Shown here: positions 59,201-64,000 of the stretch, one piece after another
Numbering within the stretch: position 1 is the stretch's first letter
Layout: the number at the start of each line of letters is the position of its first letter
Assembly: GCA_030041515.1 (NCBI GenBank)
Contig: JASHNS010000081.1
Location: 62,001 to 126,000, forward strand
Direction of reading: 5' to 3'
Origin: Acidobacteriaceae bacterium
Lineage (GTDB): Bacteria > Acidobacteriota > Terriglobia > Terriglobales > Acidobacteriaceae
DNA: 64,000 nucleotides
The notes under the pieces: generated by a model
What the model was told of the DNA's origin: nothing
The model's input: the letters and a program-made list of their open reading frames with translations, nothing else
The model's database searches: none
Made by a program: the position numbers and the translations under genes

Positions 59201-59927
59201 CGGCGCCGTACATGCCGTTCATCATTTTGAATTCCTGGATGGCGAGCTCGTTGGGGATGTTGATCGGCGTCGAAAACTCGTAATCCGTGTCGTTAATGCC
59301 ATCGATGCTGTAACTCTGGTTTTGCGCCTGCGTGCCGTCGGAGCTCACAGAGAGGTACTCGTTGTTGATGCCGTGGTAGCTCCAGTCCGCCTCATCGCCG
59401 CCCAGCTCAACGGTCGTGCCCACGTTCGTGACCATCAGGTTCGTGAAGTCGCGCCCCACGATCGGAAGGTTCTCGATTGTCTTCTCCTGCAGCACCTGGC
59501 CGATCGTCGTATCGTCGGTGTGCAGCATTTGCGTCGTCGCCGAGACGGTCACTGTCTGGCTCACGTTGCCGACTTGCAGCGCGAAATCCTGCCGAAGCGT
59601 CTGCTGTACTTCCAGCACAAGATTCGAAGCAGTCGCCTGGGAAAAGCCATGCGCCTGCACGGTGACTGAGTACGTGCCCGGGTTAAGGTAGGGCACCGTG
59701 TAATCTCCGCTGGAGTTGGTGGTCAGATGGCGCGTGACACTCGTGCTGAGGTCCGTCACGGTCACGCTTGCGCCCGACACGGCTGCGCCGCTGGGATCGG
59801 TGACGTGTCCGACGATCGTTCCCTGGGCGTTCTGGCCCCAAAGGGACGCCGCCGGCGTCAGAAGCAGGACAGCCAATAAGGCGACAAGCATGCGCGGGAT
59901 GCGACGACTCCGATTCGAAAGAGACAT
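56235..59927 (-). CDS. TonB-dependent receptor with carboxypeptidase-regulatory-like domain
   Basis: A 1230-residue outer-membrane receptor of the large Oar-like kind common in Acidobacteria. After a signal peptide (MLVALLAVLLLTPAASLWGQ) comes a carboxypeptidase-regulatory-like beta-sandwich (about 34-120: GTIVGHVTDPSGAAVSGASVTVTDL, NSSGDYTVPYLNPGTYSVTV), then the plug domain (TIENLPIVGRDFTNLMVTNVG, INSGTNRLHGAAYE) and a ~900-residue barrel rich in aromatic strands, ending LQLTGQITF with a terminal Phe as barrel proteins require. AGGA lies about nine bases before the ATG at 59927. No FecR/sigma pair or SusD partner is beside it. Location next to GH92 and the rhamnose operon suggests glycan or oligosaccharide uptake. 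Confidence 0.93.
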   Translation of the reverse strand: MSLSNRSRRIPRMLVALLAVLLLTPAASLWGQNAQGTIVGHVTDPSGAAVSGASVTVTDLSTSVTRHLTTNSSGDYTVPYLNPGTYSVTVQAHGFSQATASNLVLEVQQTLRQDFALQVGNVSQTVTVSATTQMLHTDDTTIGQVLQEKTIENLPIVGRDFTNLMVTNVGTTVELGGDEADWSYHGINNEYLSVSSDGTQAQNQSYSIDGINDTDYEFSTPINIPNELAIQEFKMMNGMYGAEYGPGAVQVNVSINSGTNRLHGAAYEALEANWMQPDNEFQATVNNDHLCSVTNNCPSGDTYTPGFTPSALSLPFHQNQFGGTLGGPLIIPHVYDGRNKTFWFGSYDEGLYSAVNSPSSVFAPTPAELSGDFSSWPFPIYDPSTTTPNPSYNPTGTLGPTNSPVIRTQFPNNQIPVLDPVAQKIGAYFGKPNNSGCDETAHLLTGCGNYTVDTSTTKKQGIGTARIDQYLGPNDHLFFTANVGNLSQVATSISFGQSGTTYDRPKLFGGTWTHTFSADTLNQATLGYSRDHFLTGVTTAYGPDLSALVGLANTAPNPVTYDLPNVCFSPSIYYCIGGGEPTTYADNIYQGVDTVTMVRGRHTLNWGIDVRRIQLFELDNYLGTGSVGFNGEFTALVPGFAGSPYTQGGAYTATAPYQGNPVADFDLGDTNSATGPPPIGTDDYLLWGTNWNLFVNDDFHATNKLTINAGLRWMRPPNFHSAHNDGFAFNQANGGQYVWANCNFTKSIIAGINAMTPPGTPNMNFLQCGAINTLVPIDKRDFAPRLGFALQAMPKFVVRGGFGIFYGLYNRYYDGTQYDKDSIYNETAATYPSPAGTETQSTAVLKNLWAPPISADQLFETPGWEFPYNQTNWPKNRNPYDLQWMLDTEYSMNQTLMLDVGYVGDHGLHQPSQDIIGAARPPSVANDTCNSLVDASQATGSDAYCLSDPNFQPMDTREPFPNMPPYFYANINGFGSWYNALQVQLIERNYHGFMLHGNYTYSKTMDVTSGVNNLYGEPSLIQDPQNPYQEYGLAASDETHRFVATYVYTVPDHLFASHWLNAVASGWTTSGIYQLGSGLPFSVGASVPADQMGEYYGGRYNANSTFQTKPGFKSSLSEYFDTSKYSNPALGRYGNTNKSPERTPYIENLDANLGKTTHLGEGISLLIRADVFNYGSNWHSPTALYGSKIFPASNIGNGNFGSLIPGGDAQYGNISLWSPHVLQLTGQITF

Positions 59928-60072
59928 GAGTCTGTTCCTTTCCGTCTTGTTTTGTCGGCTCTGAGGCTGGTGCCGAGCAGGATTTTCGTGGATGAGTACA
60001 GTGGGCCTCCGGGAGCAAGCATCTCCAGAGGCCACAATCTAAGCACGATTTTCCCGAGATGGTCAATAAAAA

Positions 60073-60087
60073 TGATCGAAGCGATCA
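60073..60087. promoter_or_regulatory. Palindromic candidate operator upstream of the TonB receptor
   Basis: TGATCG (60073-60078), AAG, CGATCA (60082-60087) is a perfect 6+3+6 inverted repeat in the 304-base non-coding gap between GH92 and the receptor. It is 146 bases before the receptor start. A regulator binding here is possible but unproven. Confidence 0.35.
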
Positions 60088-60140
60088 CATTTGGAGCGGG
60101 GAATGGCTACACCTGCGTAACACGATTCCAGCAAGTCGCT

Positions 60141-60146
60141 CATTAT
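60141..60146 (-). promoter_or_regulatory. Candidate -10 box for the TonB receptor
   Basis: On the minus strand the sequence is a perfect TATAAT, in CCCTATAATGAGC. No good -35 hexamer is present 16-18 bases upstream. Use of this box would give a leader of roughly 200 bases. The rest of the gap 59928-60231 shows only the palindrome at 60073-60087. Confidence 0.35.
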
Positions 60147-60231
60147 AGGGAGCTTATTGATTTGATCGTCGCGCGGCCAGGGAATTACACGAAATGCGCA
60201 ATCGGCACGGTTTCGCTCATTTTCGCCGTGC

Positions 60232-62655
60232 TCATGGCTGATTTTTGATCAGTCCCGAAGGCGGCCGGTCCGCAGGCGCCGCACCCCACCCCTTGTTCGG
60301 CTGGCCTCCCATCCGGAAGCGCAGCTCCCCGCCCGCCACGATGTCTGTGTGCGTGAACCACGAACGCGCGAGTGGCTTACCGTTCAGTTCCACGGATTGC
60401 ACGTACACGTTCTGCTCGGAGTTGTTCTCCGCGACGACGGTGAAAGTCGTGCCGCCCACTCCATTGCGCAGCGTCGCTCGCTTCACCAGTGGGCTGCCCA
60501 GCACGTAAACGCCCGTGACCGCATTTACCGGATAGAACCCCAGTGCCGCGAAGTTGAACCAGGTGGAAATTTGCCCGCAGTCGTCGTTGCCCGGAACTCC
60601 CTGTGGCGTGTTGTTGTAGAGGCGTGCCACCTGCCGCACGCGCTCCTGCGTCTTCCACGGCGCTCCCGCAAACGAGTAAAGATACGGGATGTGATTGCTG
60701 GGCTCGTTGCCCTGCGCATCCTGGCCCACCATTCCGCTGATATCCGGAGGCGAATCGAGAACATCGGAGCCCGCCGCGAAAAATGCGTCCAGTTTGGCGA
60801 TGAATCCCTGATCGCCGCCATACAGATCGATCAGCCCCTGCACGTCCTGCATCACGTTGAACGTCGCCTGCCACGCGTCCGACTCCGTGTAGTCCTCCCA
60901 GTACTCGCGGTCCGGCCGGAATGGCTCGCGCCACTTCCCGTCCTCCAGTTTGCCGCGCATGAAGCCCGTCGATGGATCGAACAGGCTTCTGTAGTTCTGG
61001 CTGAGCTTGTAAAACATCGCCGCGTCGTCGTGCTTCCCCAGCAGATCCGCCATCGCGCCCACACACCAATAGTCGTACGAGAAGTCGAGCGTGCACGAAA
61101 CGGATTGCCGGCGTCCGCCGCTGGCGATATACCCCAGCGTCCGGAACTGCTCCTGCAGTTCCTTGTTCCCGTTCGCGGTCGCGCCCACCAGCGCAGTGTC
61201 GCGCATGGCGGCATAAGCAGCTTCCACGTCGAAATCGCGCAGCCCGCGCGTGTACGCGCCCACGATCAGGCCCACCACGTGGAACCCTGTCATGCACCAC
61301 GTCTCGTTGCCCCACAGCGGCCAGACCGGCAGCGAGTGCTGCCCGAGTTGCTGGTAATCCGCCAGCATGGTCTTCACAATGTCCGCGATCCGGCGCGGCT
61401 GCGTCAGCGTGAGATAGACAAATTCTCCGCGGTAAATATCCCAGATGGAGAGCGTGGTGTATTTCGTGAATCCCGGATTCGGATAGTTTTTGTGGTCCTG
61501 CCCCCGATACGTTCCGTCCACGTCGTTGAACGTCGCTGGCGCGATCAATCCGTGATACGCAGCCGTGTCGAAGGTCTGCTGCAGCTTCTGCGAAGGCAGC
61601 GTCGCGTCCAGCACGCCCAGCGTCCGCGTCCATGCCTGTTGATTCTGGCGCAGCAGCGCATCGAAATCCCAGTGCGGAATTTCCGTGGAAAGATTCTTCG
61701 CCGCGCCCTCCACGCTGGTGCAGGAGATTCCCACGCGCACCACGAGAGCCGGACTCGAAGAGCTCTGCGTGAGGATGATCTTGATTTCTTTCCCGGAGAT
61801 GCGGTCCCCCGCGGCGGCAGTGCGCACCGTGCCATCCACCTGCGCCTCCGCGCTCGCAAACGGCTGCGAAAACTCGAGGACGAAGAAGACCTGCTTGTCC
61901 GCGGCCCATCCATGCGTCGAGCGCACGCCGCTGATCCGTGTCGCGCTTTCGATGTGCAATTCCGCGGCGTACACCTCGCAGCCGATGCCGTGCACCAGAT
62001 CGACAATCAGACCTCGTCGCGTCCCGTCCGCCGCCGCAGGATAGCGATAGCGGTGCATGCCGCAGCGTGTGGTCGCCGTCAACTCCGCGTTCACGTCGGG
62101 AGTATCGAGATGCACGGCATAAAAGCCGGGCTGGGCCGTTTCCGTAGCGTGCGAGAAGGCTGATCGATAACCGCGTTCTGATTGGTTGAACACCCAGCCC
62201 GAATCCTGCCCGATCGCCTCGGTCTGCGCTTCGGCCTGTTGCCCCGGAGCGCCCGCATTCCAGCTCCAGTTGCGCCCCTCCACCAGAGGCATCAGCAGCA
62301 CGTCGCCCAGATCCGACGCGCCCGTGCCCTGCAGATGCGTGTGGCTGAAGCCGAGAATCGTGTTATCCGGATAGTGATAGCCGGAGCAGTGGTCCCACCC
62401 GGTGATATCCCACTCGCCATTCCATTTGGCCTCGGGCGCGCCGCTGGTGTCCGGACTCACCTGCACCATCCCAAAGGGAGCCACCGCGCCCGGGAACATA
62501 TGCCCGTGCCAGCCCGCGCCGATCAGCGGCAGCACGTTCTTCAGCGATTCGGCCGCGCCCCCGGCATTCTCTTCGCTAAGCGCCATCCGAGGCGCAGCCG
62601 TCATCGTTCCCGCGGCCAGCACAGCCCAACCCTTCAGGAATTCGCGTCTGCGCAT
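60232..62655 (-). CDS. Exported GH92-family alpha-mannosidase
   Basis: A calcium-dependent exo-alpha-mannosidase family member. The ATG at 62655 has GAGGA upstream and begins MRRREFLKGWAVLAAGTMTAAP, a Tat signal. The N-terminal domain has LPLIGAGWHGHMFPGAVAPFGMVQVSPDT and DHCSGYHYPDNTILGFSHTHLQGTGASDLGD. The catalytic (alpha/alpha)6 domain has NPGFTKYTTLSIWDIYRGEFVYLTL, PVWPLWGNETWCMTGFHVVGLIVGAY, YTESDAWQATFNVMQDVQGLIDLYGG and PYLYSFAGAPWKTQERVRQV, then NDDCGQISTWFNFAALGFYPVNAVTGVYVLGSPL. These match GH92. The protein is 807 residues. It diverges from the GH29 gene. Linkage specificity (alpha-1,2, -1,3 or -1,6) cannot be read. Confidence 0.93.
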   Translation of the reverse strand: MRRREFLKGWAVLAAGTMTAAPRMALSEENAGGAAESLKNVLPLIGAGWHGHMFPGAVAPFGMVQVSPDTSGAPEAKWNGEWDITGWDHCSGYHYPDNTILGFSHTHLQGTGASDLGDVLLMPLVEGRNWSWNAGAPGQQAEAQTEAIGQDSGWVFNQSERGYRSAFSHATETAQPGFYAVHLDTPDVNAELTATTRCGMHRYRYPAAADGTRRGLIVDLVHGIGCEVYAAELHIESATRISGVRSTHGWAADKQVFFVLEFSQPFASAEAQVDGTVRTAAAGDRISGKEIKIILTQSSSSPALVVRVGISCTSVEGAAKNLSTEIPHWDFDALLRQNQQAWTRTLGVLDATLPSQKLQQTFDTAAYHGLIAPATFNDVDGTYRGQDHKNYPNPGFTKYTTLSIWDIYRGEFVYLTLTQPRRIADIVKTMLADYQQLGQHSLPVWPLWGNETWCMTGFHVVGLIVGAYTRGLRDFDVEAAYAAMRDTALVGATANGNKELQEQFRTLGYIASGGRRQSVSCTLDFSYDYWCVGAMADLLGKHDDAAMFYKLSQNYRSLFDPSTGFMRGKLEDGKWREPFRPDREYWEDYTESDAWQATFNVMQDVQGLIDLYGGDQGFIAKLDAFFAAGSDVLDSPPDISGMVGQDAQGNEPSNHIPYLYSFAGAPWKTQERVRQVARLYNNTPQGVPGNDDCGQISTWFNFAALGFYPVNAVTGVYVLGSPLVKRATLRNGVGGTTFTVVAENNSEQNVYVQSVELNGKPLARSWFTHTDIVAGGELRFRMGGQPNKGWGAAPADRPPSGLIKNQP

Positions 62656-62787
62656 GATTACTGTCCTCCTCGAAGCTGAAACATTAACCTTAAAACATTT
62701 CAAGAGACGGCGGCGCCCCAGGCATCATCCGGAGACGCCGCGACGCGCACGCTCCTTTATCCGGATGTAGTCTGACGTGGAGCATCG
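62656..62787. promoter_or_regulatory. Divergent promoter region between GH92 and GH29 genes
   Basis: A 132-base gap between two outward-facing starts must hold both promoters. It contains AT-richer stretches such as ACATTAACCTTAAAACATTT near 62680-62699. No clear operator was identified. Confidence 0.4.
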
Positions 62788-64000
62788 ATGAACAGACGTG
62801 ACCTCCTCCGCACCCTTCCCGCTTTCGCGGCAGCCCGTTGGGGCGCCGATCCCTTCCTGCGCGCCGAAATTCTCCAGCCCTACGCCGGTCGCGCCATTGC
62901 CCGCCCCACGCCGCAGCAAATCGCATGGCAGGATCTTGAAGTCGGCATGTTCATCCATTTCGCGCCCAATACCTGGCAGGATCGCGAATATGACGATCTC
63001 AGCACGCCGCTGTCGGCCATTGACCCCAAAGAACTGAACACCGACCAGTGGGCAGAAACGGCGCTCGCGCTCGGCGCACGCTACGTCGTCTTCGTCGCCA
63101 AACATGCAGGAGGGTTCTGCATGTGGCAGACAAAGACCACGGACTACGGCATCGCGCAGACGCCCTGGAAGAACGGCAAAGGCGACGTCGTCGCGGAGAT
63201 TGCGGCATCCTCTCGCCGTCGAGGGCTCAAGTTCGGCATCTATTGCTCGCCAGCCGACCGCCATTTTGGCGCCGGCATCGGCGGCAAGTGCAAAACGCCG
63301 CAGCTCCAGGCCCGCTACAACGCCATCTACCGCGAACAACTGACGGAGCTCTTCACCCGCTACGGCGACCTGGTCGAAATCTGGTTCGACGGATCCACGG
63401 TGACTCCCGTCGTCGATCTGATTCATCGCTATCAGCCCAACGCCATGGTCTTCCAGGGTCCCGCCGCCACCATCCGATGGGTCGGCAATGAAGACGGCTA
63501 CGCGCCATATCCGTGCTGGAATGGCATCCGCGCCTCGCTCGCCCGCCTCGGAACCGCAACCGCCCTCGACAGCGATCCCAACGGCTCCGTGTGGCTGCCC
63601 AACGAAGTTGATGTGTCCATCCGCCGCCCCGACTGGTTCTGGAGCACGACCAACTCAAACCTCGTGCTCTCTCCCGATCAGTTGATGTCCATCTACTATC
63701 GATCGGTCGGGCGCGGCGCGCAGCTCCTGCTGAACATCCCTCCCAACCGCCATGGCCTCATCGACGACAGGGACCGCGCCTCCGCGGCCGCGTTGGGCGC
63801 GCAAATCCGGCGGCGCTTCAAAACACCGCTCGCCGCAACCCGCGGCACCGGCCGCACCGTCACGCTGGAATTCGATAAGCCGTTGCGCATCGACACAGCG
63901 ATTCTTGAGGAAGAAATCGCGATGGGCGAACGCGTGCGCGCATTTCAGCTCGAAGGCAGAAGTGGCAGCGCCTGGACCCACCTCGGAAACGGAACCGCCA
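62788..64000 (+). CDS. Exported alpha-L-fucosidase, GH29 (runs off the window end)
   Basis: Releases terminal alpha-L-fucose. The ATG at 62788 has GGAG nearby and begins MNRRDLLRTLPAFAAARWGA, a twin-arginine-like leader that is short on hydrophobicity. GH29 motifs are in order: EVGMFIHFAPNTWQDREYDD (51-70), RYVVFVAKHAGGFCMWQTKTTDYG (98-121) with the active-site His106, KFGIYCSPADRHF, and the nucleophile Asp201 in VEIWFDGS. NIPPNRHGLIDD marks the end of the barrel and a beta-sandwich domain begins after it. 404 codons are present with no stop. It is divergent from the GH92 gene, implying joint control of fucose- and mannose-bearing glycan attack. Confidence 0.93.
   Translation, partial: MNRRDLLRTLPAFAAARWGADPFLRAEILQPYAGRAIARPTPQQIAWQDLEVGMFIHFAPNTWQDREYDDLSTPLSAIDPKELNTDQWAETALALGARYVVFVAKHAGGFCMWQTKTTDYGIAQTPWKNGKGDVVAEIAASSRRRGLKFGIYCSPADRHFGAGIGGKCKTPQLQARYNAIYREQLTELFTRYGDLVEIWFDGSTVTPVVDLIHRYQPNAMVFQGPAATIRWVGNEDGYAPYPCWNGIRASLARLGTATALDSDPNGSVWLPNEVDVSIRRPDWFWSTTNSNLVLSPDQLMSIYYRSVGRGAQLLLNIPPNRHGLIDDRDRASAAALGAQIRRRFKTPLAATRGTGRTVTLEFDKPLRIDTAILEEEIAMGERVRAFQLEGRSGSAWTHLGNGTA

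Overview
The window reads as chromosomal DNA of a high-GC Gram-negative bacterium, most likely an acidobacterium of the Terriglobales/Acidobacteriaceae type. This is inferred from family content, not from a marker gene. The supporting genes are a tandem pair of secreted VWFA-related proteins of the kind abundant in Acidobacteria, a giant TonB-dependent receptor with an N-terminal carboxypeptidase-regulatory-like domain, several Tat- or Sec-exported hydrolases, and lpxI (lipid A synthesis, so an outer membrane). No rRNA gene, convincing tRNA, insertion sequence or CRISPR array was seen.

Layout. 1-2.2 kb: 3' end of metK, its terminator, a duplicated terminator/palindrome array, a 15-bp tandem repeat, an orphan gene and a 38-residue membrane protein. 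2.5-3.6 kb: a ParE/RelE-type toxin-antitoxin pair lying between two 44-bp copies of the 3' end of an AI-2E-family permease gene. 3.6-7.0 kb: that permease and two secreted proteins of unknown function. 7.0-13.7 kb: a four-helix-bundle (S23/IVP) gene bracketed by inverted GGGGATA repeats, then an M14 peptidase-lpxI-peroxiredoxin operon, a second 15-bp repeat cluster, and guaA. 13.7-17.4 kb: leuS and a membrane protein, probably co-transcribed with guaA. 17.5-29.7 kb: VWFA-related pair, beta-propeller protein, arylsulfotransferase, GT-C glycosyltransferase, esterase, fatty-acid desaturase and a PIN/TRAM protein. 29.8-33.9 kb: cysM, mec (JAMM protease), cysO (sulfur carrier) and a MoeB-rhodanese gene, together a protein-thiocarboxylate route to cysteine, split by stacked repeats and an orphan gene. 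34-46.9 kb: a TPP enzyme, holA, a HAD phosphatase, HNH nuclease, comF, queG, a cold-shock protein, a BrkB-type membrane protein, a PPC-domain protein, a glycosylasparaginase-like hydrolase and an AlkA-type glycosylase. 46.9-64 kb: a sugar-utilisation locus.

The sugar locus is the clearest functional unit. On the minus strand cutC, a DeoR-family regulator, L-rhamnose isomerase, a fused rhamnulose-1-phosphate aldolase/short-chain dehydrogenase, rhamnulokinase (coupled by a GTGA overlap) and a GH78 rhamnosidase form an apparent operon that would release and catabolise L-rhamnose. Upstream lie the TonB receptor and a GH92 alpha-mannosidase, with a GH29 alpha-L-fucosidase diverging from GH92. Together they suggest attack on rhamnose-, mannose- and fucose-bearing glycans.

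A recurring theme is that small intergenic repeats end inside genes. The last codons or stop codons of the peroxiredoxin, the 14-kb membrane protein and the CysO sulfur carrier all lie within repeat sequence. For CysO this matters functionally, because its C-terminus carries the reactive Gly-Gly followed here by one extra Asp.
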